A stretch of 64,000 nt of DNA, from assembly GCA_037178975.1 (NCBI GenBank), contig JASJZH010000006.1:434001-498000 (forward strand), written 5' to 3'. The translations under genes and the position numbers were made by a program. The DNA comes from Oscheius tipulae. Its lineage: Eukaryota > Nematoda > Chromadorea > Rhabditida > Rhabditidae. Shown piece after piece: positions 35,240 to 44,662 of the stretch. The first letter of the stretch is position 1. Every line of letters begins with the position of its first letter. The notes below the pieces were generated by a model. The model searched no databases. It was not told the origin of the DNA and saw nothing but the letters and a program-made list of their open reading frames with translations.

Positions 35240-35445
35240 CTAGCCGTTTACAGTCGGACGGTAGTAGGTAAAAGCTTCGGTAGTATCGACGGTAAACGTC
35301 AGACGACGTTCCGGGACAGGAGACTCTTTCTTGTTGGAGACGACTGCAGCTGCCTTGACCTTCTTCTCTTCGGCACGACGGGCAGATCTCGAGAATGGAA
35401 TCCTAGTCGACATCCCAGCTTTACTGTTGTTGCTTGAACTGAATT
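35240..35445 (-). CDS. Lys/Arg-rich exon of an unidentified protein
   Basis: Begins after TTGCTTAG and runs to TAG, reading SARRAEEKKVKAAAVVSNKK, then ERRLTFTVDTTEAFTYYRPT. An internal Met (MSTRIPFSR) could be a start. A GTAAAC donor after YYRPT would drop the last three codons and splice onward, perhaps toward 34969, but the phases do not match with that donor. It may therefore be a 3' end in its own right or an upstream exon of the same gene. Function unknown. Confidence 0.45.
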
Positions 35446-37354
35446 CTAAGCAACTGTCAATTATAGGACTTTTACAAAAAGTATTCTTATGGAATTTTGA
35501 AAACTTCCAGCAATAAAGTGTTTTTAATTCGAAGTAATTAACAATGTTTTGTATATAAGACTTCTCGAGGGTTAATACACGTAAAATAACATATTCGAAA
35601 ACCCAAGGTCCACTAATATAATCAAAAATCAAAATCATCCAAATTTGAATCGAGGTACAAGTATTGGCTTTTGCTGTCCTCTTTCAAAATGGCTCTCATT
35701 CCAGCTCTCGACTTCAAGAGGGTTAATACTCCAGAAACAGGACTGGTTAACGTGTTCAATGCTCATAACTGGCTAACCTGTCGAGTTGCATTCTGTCTTA
35801 AAAGAAACAAGCTCTTGCAAATGAGTTGGTGTTCATCCGACGTAACAGACCAGTGTTTCATGTTTTTTTCGATTGCATCTCATCCTGTTTCGTGACCACG
35901 GACAAACAAACAAATAAATAGAGTCCGCCACAGAAACCATCGCGCTTTAGATAGTAAAGGACAACAAAGTTTGTTCTGTAGTAAGAATGCAACTAACATA
36001 GCGGTACAAAGACGTAGGCATAAAGAAACTAATCAGATATTTCGAGATTAGCTGAAACTGAAAACACGGAGGAGTGAGATATTTCTTTCGAGACTTTAGG
36101 TTAGAATAAAGTGATCGGATAACACGAGTACCAATAAAGAGAACGGCTTGATAAACCGCAGATAAAAGCGTGGGAACAACTTTTGTAAAGGTATCGGGGC
36201 AACTGATGGGGAAACGATAGTGAGGTATATTATACTGCCAAAACGAATAAGAAAAACTAAAAAGTGATGTGGAACAGATAATGAGAACAACCACAGAAGA
36301 AATTTATTGCTGCTTGCGAGATGGTCCGGACATCAAATTCTTTGTCTTCTGCCCTTGCCCTTAGAGATTTCATGGTGTTCCTGAATACGGTTTTACAAAA
36401 ATGTTAAAGGAGGAGAATGGAACTAAACGGTTGTCTGTGTTGAACCTTCTTTGTCCCATGTGCAAATAGTAGGACACAGTATATAATACAACTTACTTGT
36501 AGTTCTTCTTGTCAAGCAATAGCAGTCACTGCTTGTTCAGTTTTCAGGGCTCAGAATGATTTTTAGATCCGAAAGATCTGCAAATAGGCGGACGAGAAAT
36601 TATAACACATGATAACTTTACAAGAATATCCGACTGAAAAACAGGCTCTTGCTTCTAGGTGTCGGAACATGAAAAACCTGAACAATAACTTATAAAAACA
36701 GTGTCATAATTTTACCGGTCCTTCCATATACTTTCGGACTGATCCTTTGAGGCTGATCCTTTGACCAGCTGTCTCCTCTCTGACTGTTCGCGAGCGTAGT
36801 CAACACGCACAGCCGGAGGATTGTGTGACAGTATCGCAGATTTTTGCATTGTGGAAAAAGTACTAACATTTTACAAGGAGTTATCAATTTATACCTACAA
36901 GAAAGTGTCACATTCACATTAATACAACTTATACACGATTTTTTAACACAGCTGCTATCGTGGGCCGATCGTCGTCAGTATTCAGTGAGACGACCCTCTT
37001 ATACTACACCAATGTCACTTTGGACAAAGAGTGCAAAGTTCCAGTCTTGGAGTGTAGTTTTTGAGCTGACAACGAGGCCAACGAAAATGAAAAACTGTCA
37101 CTCACCAAACAATAAGCTAAAACATGACCGATGAATTGATGAATGGCCATATGCAAGCGTATCTACTGTTTCAGGTAGATCGAAGCAGCAAATCAATTAT
37201 GCTATAAAACCACAACTTTGATCGCTCGACAGTGTGGGATTCCCAGAAGAAGAGGGGCGGCAAAATGTAAGAGGTTTAGCCAATTCTTCAACGTAGAGAA
37301 AGCGAGAGATAAATCCTCTGCGGAGGGAATAGCAGATGAAAAAACAAAAATTTA
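35446..37354. other. intergenic; weak exon-like piece at 36952-37077 (+)
   Basis: After a TTTTTAACACAG acceptor a frame reads AIVGRSSSVFSETTLLYYTN and continues through DKECKVPVLECSF to a stop at about 37077, plausible for a secreted protein's last exon but without an upstream partner. ORFs at 35947-36294 (-) are hydrophobic with no splice support. Nothing else was recognised. Confidence 0.25.
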
Positions 37355-37438
37355 TACTCCATGCCAGGATTGAACTGGCGACCTCCGCATAACCTTCACG
37401 TATAAGTACAGCGCTCTAACCGACTGAGCTAATGGAGT
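37355..37438 (-). tRNA. tRNA-Ile (UAU) with a short intron
   Basis: Minus-strand cloverleaf: acceptor ACTCCAT/ATGGAGT with discriminator A, U8-A9, D stem GCTC/GAGC, anticodon stem CTGTA/TGCGG (two wobble pairs) and T arm GCCAG TTCAATC CTGGC. The anticodon loop starts CTTATA, giving anticodon UAU, and is interrupted one base after the anticodon by about 10 nt (CGTGAAGGTT). Introns at this position are usual in eukaryotic tRNA-Ile(UAU) genes, which supports the identity. Confidence 0.9.
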
Positions 37439-37564
37439 ACGATGCGCGCGATAACGACATTTCATTCCATGACGCGGGGACATTGTACCAATGCAAACAG
37501 AGGAAATTCACAAGAGGGAACATTCTAACACTTCCGAACAATTGATTTGAAATCAGACGACACT

Positions 37565-37593
37565 AGTTGGAAAGATTCTTGGTCTTTCCAACT
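37565..37593. repeat. 11-bp perfect hairpin, 7-nt loop
   Basis: AGTTGGAAAGA and TCTTTCCAACT pair exactly around TTCTTGG, about 130 bp from the tRNA-Ile gene on its upstream side and outside any recognised gene. Confidence 0.7.
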
Positions 37594-37815
37594 ATCGTCT
37601 CTCGAAACGTCCCAGAACTGACAATCTCAGTGATTTGTTAAAACAAACACATTTCAAACTCTATTCTCAAACAAACTCTATTCTAAAAATTCTAATGATT
37701 TCACATGACCTGAAACTGGAAGTTGTCTGGAAGTTGTTTCTTCCTGCAAAGGACATTAAATGAGCCTTCTTCATCATAGACTAACTAAATAGTAGATAAA
37801 TAGCCGTTCTGTAGT

Positions 37816-38405
37816 TCATCTGCGAAGGAGATTTGGTTTGTTTTTAATTTTTTTATGGGAGCGCGCGTTGTCCATCTGCAGGATGACCTTCGACTTCAGC
37901 GGCCGTTTCTGACGAGGTGCAACAGCAACCTTTTCAAGTTGCTGGCTGTTAATGGCGGCCGTAAAAGTAGTTCCAGCATCCAGCAGTTCCCAGTGCACCA
38001 CTCCTTCGATATCCCAGAAAACACAGAGCATAATCTTCTTTTGATGGGTGTTGGGTTTCACATCAGGACTTGGTGTCTGCCCTGGACCCATATTGGGCGT
38101 CACTGAGGTCATGCGGCAACCATGTGCCCAGTTTCTTCGTAAATCTCTATTGCTTCAAATAATGTTCCACTGCGACATGACTAACAGACAATGCCTCTGT
38201 TAGTTCACGAGCAGTCTGCTGATTATTCTCGTTCACGAGCTGCAGCAGCTTCCATTCATCGAAACTTGTTGGTCGACCTGACCTTGGCTCATCGACGCTT
38301 TGTTCCCAGACCGAAAGCGATGAAGCCACAACTGGCATACCCTCGTAGACGTCGTCCCTTGGCCATAAACATTGTTGATGGTGGTGGTAGACGACTGAGC
38401 GAGCA
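37816..38405 (-). mobile_element. decayed mariner transposase fragment
   Basis: Minus-strand remnants follow mariner order: INNVYGQGTTSTRVCQLW and HRFRSG (N-terminal helix-turn-helix), then in another frame DEPRSGRPTSFDEW and NNQQTARELTEALSVSH, then KKLGTWLPHDLS, and finally GPGQTPSPDVKPNTH, KIMLCVFWDIEGVVHWELLD and MDNARSH from the catalytic D34D-type domain. At least one frameshift lies near 38300 and an internal deletion near 38110 has removed the middle of the protein, including the first catalytic Asp region. No terminal repeats were identified. It is dead. Confidence 0.85.
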
Positions 38406-38776
38406 ACACGACGTGCTGTAATCAATAGCTCGGCCGTTGTCGAAACAAGGCAAAGGACATGTTTACAAAAAGCGAGAAGACATATTTGCCAACCCAATAT
38501 TTTATAAGATATGGAGACCCAGACGTAGCCACCAATCGTTAAATTCAGTGTGAGATCTGAAGTCAATGACATGTTAGTCACGAAACATACTTTTATTCTC
38601 CTACAAATTTGATGTGAACTACTTTAAATGAACATACCATTAAAGCAGTTGTTGCGGAGAATTCTTTGAAATCGTGTGAGTGTTACTTTACGACTGTTTA
38701 AAATTTTTTTACTAACTTCCACGTGGTTATTGGTTTCGCATCCTCGGTGAACTTGAAGTACGACGCTAGTTTTGTA

Positions 38777-39134
38777 CTAATATTCTTCTGAATAGCCGCA
38801 CCCAGTACAATATTTTCTGCTCTGCGGCTTCGAACCGCTGCCAAAGCTGATATTCCGTGGTTCGTAGGAAGACGCTTAAAAAATTCAAAAAAATATTTTG
38901 GTTATACATACCTTTTGACTTACCCGTAATTGCCTGAATGAAAAGGATACATTGTTTAGCATTCATCATAGGTGTCACAAAATAGGGCTTTTTGTTTTTG
39001 ATGAATGGTGTGGCAGAATTGTTCAATCGATCGATCGGAAACAGGTAACGTCCGTCAACTTCTGATCCTTCAAAGATAAACGTTGAACCCTCAATTCTGA
39101 ACGCGCCCACATCACAGGCAGCCATGAGAACCAT
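38777..39134 (-). CDS. unidentified protein, at least 102 aa, two exons seen
   Basis: Exon 38924-39134 starts MVLMAACDVGAFRIEGSTF directly at a CTTTAG acceptor and ends at GTAAGT. Exon 38777-38874 follows TTTTTTAAG in phase and ends in TAG after YCTGCGYSEEY. Both read as ordinary coding sequence (DGRYLFPIDRLNN, NKKPYFVTPMMNAKQC). The Met at the splice point may be a trans-spliced start or just the first codon of an internal exon. No domain is recognised. It lies on the same strand as the secreted-protein genes upstream. Confidence 0.5.
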
Positions 39135-39800
39135 CTAAAGGGGAGGAATCTCCAGGATTAATTGGAAGGTTTATGTAGCTAATGCAAACTCCTAATCCGA
39201 AATATATTGTATTGTCGCAGTTTATTCCAGTATGTCAATCGGCTTAAGAATAGGTGGTCTTTTTTCTTAAAATTGAGCTCTATATCTCTATCTATAAATA
39301 TGCATTATTCAGCTCTAATCACAAAACACAACTCATATTCGTGATACCGGCAGCTAGCAAAAAACGTGCCATGTTTTCTTGCTCGTTTTGCAATCAGACT
39401 AATGTAAAGATCTAGTGGCGAAAAGATTGACTATGGTAAAACTCAGACGACTCAATTCCTTTGCAGAATCTTAAATAAAGCTGGAACTTGGTATAGCAGG
39501 TGAGCCCAATGTAACCTACATTCGCTCAAAGTTTGGTGGCATTTCGATAGAAAACGAAAAAAATTTAGTAGATCTCTCTTTCGCAATGATCAGGTAGTTG
39601 CCTCTGTTCCTTTTGTCGTCGTTAGTGTGTCTTGTTCAAATTTCTATCATCGGCAATTCAATAATGAAACTGTCAGGTAGAAGATTTTCCGAGTGAGAGG
39701 ATAATGAATGATTTATCAATGACTAAAGATAGCCATGACCTTGAGGCAAACTCTCGTCAATGTTTATTCAGAGCGAAGTCTTTTTTTCTAGCAGAAGAAC

Positions 39801-41157
39801 TTAGACATTACATTGGTTCTTGCAGATCGGTTGGTAAAGAACGGCAGTGTACTGACGGAAAGATTCGCAGGCATAGTACTGAACAGTCGAGCTGCAACTC
39901 TTGGCAGTGTTTCTGAAGCATGTACTTCCATCGGCGGCATATTTACAGCTCTGTAATATTGCTTTTCGACCATAAACTAAAACGTTACGTTGATTCCATC
40001 GTTGATGATGTTGTTCTGGAAGGTTCTGAAGCATCCCTGAATGGTGGAGTTCTGCGACTTGTAGACCTTCTGCAGACAGTCCCAATTCTCAACGGCAGCT
40101 AAAAGATAGTCATTGTTTCAGTTGAAGAGAGCCCAACAGAAACCCGATCTTTTTCATCTTCGCGATTATGAGAACAGTGAATTAATTCCTGGTAACTGGC
40201 ACTAAAGTAACGATATACCGAATGTAAATGCAGAAATGTGTCATTCGAAATATTGCTACTTTAGTGCGTTTCGGGATTTAAAATACCATCCGCTGTTCTC
40301 TTTACCGTATAACTTCTCTTCTTCATTCGTTATGCGTTGGCTTATTCCCTGACACTTTGGACCACAACACAATTGACTTCACTCTCTGATGTGTAAAATA
40401 ACTTTTTTTCCTCTATAATCTGTGGCTATCTGACATTTAATGTTCTGTGATCTCAAAAGACATGAATTCAAACTGGTGCTGCAAACTTTGTATTAACTTG
40501 TTAATCTGAATTTTTGGCATTTTTGTCACTGCTGTTTCCCTAAGAGTAATTAACAAGTGAATACATGTAGAACTTCAGAATAACTCACGATAGAATCCTG
40601 ATCCGCACTGATATTGAATCATTGACATTTGTCCCGAATACTGGTAGGCAGTAATTGGATCAGTATCGGACTGAATCAAGAACTGTGGATCGAAACAAGA
40701 AGCAGCAGTAAAAGCATTGTCGTTGAGACAGTTCAGCATAAGATTGTAGGCCCTGCAATTATTTATATTCTTCAAGAAACATGGTGGAATCACGTGCAAA
40801 CGCTGACAATCCCCTTGTCAGTCGATCCAGTGACTCCGTTGATGTAGATGTTCTGGATTTGAACTCCGAGACCGGCAGGATTCTTCCAGTTGTAACTCGA
40901 GTCAATCTGCAGGTCATCCGTAAACTTTGCCTGACACGCCTCAAATTTTTGGGGGTTGCAGTTGGATGTGGCGTCAAGGACATTAGTTGCCAGTGAAGCT
41001 GTAAAAACTTGTGCGAAAACATTATTTTCTCACCTCCGAAGAGCATTAATAAAAGAAGTGCTATCATGGCCATTAAAGGCAATAGAGAGCTGCAGAGGGC
41101 GGTGGCACTGGAACGTGGAATCTTATCAGCTCGAGTTGTCGAACTAATCCCTTCCAT
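39801..41157 (-). CDS. T20D4.11/DUF19-like secreted Cys-rich protein, complete, five exons, 250 aa
   Basis: Exons 41034-41157, 40794-40998, 40589-40752, 39989-40098 and 39801-39950 join in phase. The start chosen (AGCCATGG) is the best context; an in-frame ATG at 41244 would add 29 residues. A hydrophobic segment near residues 22-41 acts as signal anchor or signal peptide. After it, cysteines are spaced as in nematode DUF19 proteins: NCNPQKFEACQAKF, SVCTAYNLMLNCLND, SCFDPQF, WDCLQKV, GCFRTF, SCKYA, CSSTVQYYACESF and CKNQC. Family knowledge: large nematode-specific secreted group, little studied, some linked to defence or host contact. The last intron is only 38 nt. Confidence 0.82.
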
Positions 41158-41254
41158 GGCTACCGGGGTGACTTGGCTGCCAGCGATATAACGCTTTTCA
41201 CTTCTCACAATATATTTACCAAAAAATATAGCTAACTTGTACACGACAATCAGA

Positions 41255-41681
41255 TCTCTCTACTACTAAAGTGCAATGGTGTCCGTCCGTGCGTCACCAC
41301 GAGAAAAAAGCTGGCAAGTCATGGCATGTCAAGAACTAAGTTGACAAGTCAGCTTTGGGGGGAAACTTGGGAACTTGGAGAAGCGGCGAAGTCGCCTGTT
41401 GTAAATGCTAAGTCAATACTAAGGAGCGGCGAAGCCGTCGTAGACGGCTGGTTTCTAATATCTAAAGCACGATGGTTTCTGTGGAGGACTATGTCTGTTT
41501 GCTTGTCCGTGGCCACGAAACAGAAGCGAGCCAATTATATTGTCCAGAAGCTTTGTTGTTCGGAAACAGTTATTACCTCGACTATTGGTACGCTCTAGAA
41601 CTTAGTTTCTTTTTACAGTACAGTGAAGCCACTGGGAGTCTTCTGTTACTACGAAGCGGCGCAGCCGCCAATGTGAACTGA
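41255..41681 (+). mobile_element. Helitron-like non-autonomous element, copy A (427 bp)
   Basis: Starts TCTCTCTACTACTAAAG directly after an A, followed by GTCCGTCCGT, a common nematode Helitron opening. It ends with a GC-rich hairpin GCGGCGCAGCCGC, nine bases, then CTGA (the CTRR end), directly before a T, matching insertion between A and T with no target duplication. Two internal blocks (GCGGCGAAGTCGCC near 41390 and GAGCGGCGAAGCCG near 41422) recur in copy B at 43.9-44.1 kb. No Rep/helicase is encoded. The class call is inference from termini. Confidence 0.6.
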
Positions 41682-41970
41682 TGGCAATAAGACGGCGAAG
41701 CCGTCGGACATCTAAAATCTGAGACGAAATCCAGAGAATGCTGGAGACCTGAGGTCGAAATTTGATAACGTCGTATTGTGTAATTGTACTGGGTGATGTC
41801 CTAACAAACTGGTTGTCAGAGATTCTAATGCTACTGTAGAGAATTCGGTGGCTTGTAAATGGTAATAGTTGCGTAAATTGCGCGCGTAGATTTACTGAGC
41901 CGGAGACTTTAAAGCAGAATATTTTAGTTCTTGTTGAAAAGGAACCATTGTTGTACTTTTTTGGCATTAT

Positions 41971-43540
41971 TTATTCAATCGGAAACCGCTGAATGAAATA
42001 GTGGAATGTATCACGGATACTACTTGGCATTTTTGTACATGGACCTAATGAGGCAACTCGAAGCTTCTTCTTTCCTCCACTTCTTCTAGCCTGTTGACAT
42101 TGCGTTTTATAAAAGGAGCACAAGTCACTATGCGTATTTCCATCAGCATCACAGACGGCCTCCGAGGAATGGCCTGAAATCCCAATCCAATAGCTTCTAA
42201 TCTGGTCGATTGGAAGATGATCTGAGGGCGCACGCGAGAGCACACATATCGCCTTACTCGGAGGAAGAACAATAAGTTGACTTACCTGGAATACACATAT
42301 CGTCGCAGCACGTCCCCTCGTAGTCGATTGACAGCGTTTGATTGTGTCTAAAAGTGTTTAGAAGTGATAGGAAAAAGGCTTACTCTTGCTTGTGAAGACA
42401 TTTTGAATTGCTGAAGGTACAGATATTTGGGTGGGTTGTACCCGTGTTGTCACAAACTGGACTCCAGGAGACTGCGCACGGCTTCACGCAGTCACAACTG
42501 AAAGCAGTATTTTAAAATGAGCATCAGCCTGTATCTCTCTTTATGTAACAGCATCTAAAAGACCGAAATGAAAGACATTGAATGCTACCATTGCTTCTCC
42601 ATCCCCATTTGGTTCTTTGGTCTAGTCACGTTTTTATTGCAACGGTACTGATCAGTTAAAGTACCAGTATGCTGCGTTAAGACTGCAGGATCTTTCAAAA
42701 TATCTCGTTTGACATTGCCACACAGGAAATTATTGCTTTCGACATCTCTGACAGACGATTGTGCAGGCATTTTTATTATTAAACAACAGTTTTCAGCTCG
42801 ATAAAGTTTTGGGATAATACTGACATTATCAAGAATTGGCCTACACCTCGATCATGCTCATAAATGAAGTTGTAATTTGGTCAAATAGCTGCTGTAAAAC
42901 GGCAAAAACGGTAAACATTTCAGCTTTTTTTTTCAGATTAACTACTAACTTTGAAACGAATGACGTTATAGTTTGCAGTTTTGGTTGAATATAAATTTGA
43001 CTGACCTTGCTTGGCTCGAATCCATAGCCAAATGTCTTCCGTGAACTTTTAGTTCGACACATTGTGCGTTGTCAAAGGCACAAGGAGACTCGTACATCTG
43101 AAAAAGACTCACTAAAAAACTTTAGTAGAACACACTTTTCCATAGTGGTCACAGACCGGTGAAGCAAATGGACTGCATATTTTCTCCCGACAGCAGGCTC
43201 CATAATAGAGAACATTCACGTCTAAAGATGATCCTTCGACGCTATGAAAAAACAAACCTCTTCCATTTTTTTTGGTACAATCCAGCACACATTTACTCAT
43301 ATAGGTGTACTCTATTGGTCCACTTCTACCACAGACTGGATCCACGAAAAAGGGGCATTTACAATCGGGTGTGACTGTAATGTTGAAGGGAAATGAGAAT
43401 TGGAGAGGATTTCTAAAAAAAGAACTTTGTCAGGAAAAAAAGGGGAGCTTACACGAAATGGCTTGTGACGACAATGAGGAAGGCAACATCCTTTGACCAA
43501 TTCATTGCCCTTGTTTGACATTAGTTTCCGGTGCTTCGAT
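41971..43540 (-). CDS. multi-Kazal secreted protein (protease-inhibitor type), 5' end uncertain
   Basis: Exons (downward) 43455-43540, 43136-43374, 43006-43097, 42384-42497, 42286-42347 and 41971-42173 join in phase and end in TAA. At least four Kazal/follistatin-like modules are visible: CKCPFFVDPVCGRSG, CSPFASPVCDHYGKMYESPC, CVKPCAVSWSPVCDNTG and CIPGHSSEAVCDADGNTHSD with a later Cys-x-x-x-Cys partner; a repeated G-x-CC-xxx-C linker joins modules. Kazal domains usually block serine proteases by a substrate-like loop; in matrix proteins they are structural. The same frame is open upstream to about 43656 without a clear signal peptide, so the first exon is unresolved. It is a neighbour of the DUF19-like gene on the same strand. 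The first junction uses a GTGTAA donor. Confidence 0.82.
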
Positions 43541-43844
43541 CTGCATAGACAAACAGTGCTAGAGAGCATGAGCGCGCGCAAGAAGGAGCACTTGGAGGAT
43601 CGAGCACGCGTGACCGAAGAGGAAACGATTGGGTGGGAGATAAATAGGTGAGGCATAATACAGAAGAAAACTCCGTTATCGTTTTTCTCTGTCTCTCTCT
43701 GTCTTTTTATCTCTATCTAGCCAAAATTAGTTTTGCCAGTAAAACATAATAAAGCCTCCTGTCCCAGTCAACCGTCCATCTTCAGTTTAGCTACTACAAC
43801 TATAGCAGCGCCCCCGTGCCTACCTTCTCGTCACAACTAATCCT

Positions 43845-44130
43845 TCCGTCCGTCCGTCTGTCTGTCATGGTGTCCGTACAATTGCCTGTCAACACTAATA
43901 CCCAAAAACTCTGACAAGCCATTTCATGTTAAGCGAAAAGATGAAGAATCAACTGTGGCAGCAATTTTTTTTTTTCACTATGGAAGCGGCGAAGCCGCCT
44001 GTTTTCAATTTTAAACCAAGACTAAACTGGCGGCAAAGCTGCCGTCGGCAGCTGGTTTGTCAACTAAATCGCAGATATCTCGTAAGTTACATCATTGGTC
44101 CGTGGTCACAGCAAGCAAACAGAAACGTAA
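43845..44130 (+). mobile_element. Helitron-like element, copy B (partial)
   Basis: Shares with copy A the GTCCGTCCGT opening, the GCGGCGAAGCCGCCTG block (about 43985), a second GCGGC-type hairpin (44030-44055, ending GGCAGCTGGTTTG) and a TCCGTGG-CAC segment near 44100. The start is blurred by a GTCTGTCTGTC run and no CTRR end was seen, so limits are approximate. Copies A and B flank the Kazal gene. Confidence 0.45.
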
Positions 44131-44662
44131 AGCAACATTCAACTTGGAACTTTAATAGACTAGATGATCTACAGAAAGTGACGTATCTTGAAATCTAAAA
44201 GGTTGATGTGGGCAGCCAACTAAGACACTATCGGAAATCTAAATTTCTCAGTCTTTCACATTATTACCGCTGCTCTTTAGCTTATAAAGCTCCCTGTCTT
44301 TTTTGTTCAGCCCGAACTCATCGATTGGGCAGGAAACAATGGTGAAGCTGGGCAGAATAGAAGAATAGAAACCTTGAGAGTATATGGACAGTAGGGACTC
44401 TATGGACCTCAAAAAGCTCCTGGATTCCCCGGAAAGGCTGGGGACAATTGATATTGTTCTGATCTTTGTTTGCAAAAAGAAAGCCAACTGTTTCTGACCA
44501 CACCACCCATCTCCCGACTAGGTTCTTCTGTTTACGGGCTCGTAAACCGATGGCGCCTTCAGGTTCAACAGCCCAAAATGACTGCCGTCATGCGCATCTT
44601 GTCATTGAAACAGACAGGTCGACATAAAAGTTGATGATTGCCGCGCGTGACCGTCATTCGAC

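Noticed and set aside
37816-38405. Active mariner transposon
   Set aside because: Frameshift, internal deletion of the catalytic middle and no terminal repeats found.
43455-43656. Insulin-like A-chain pattern (GCCLPHC) at the start of the Kazal gene
   Set aside because: The same CC-xxx-C linker recurs before later Kazal modules, and no B chain or cleavage sites were seen.
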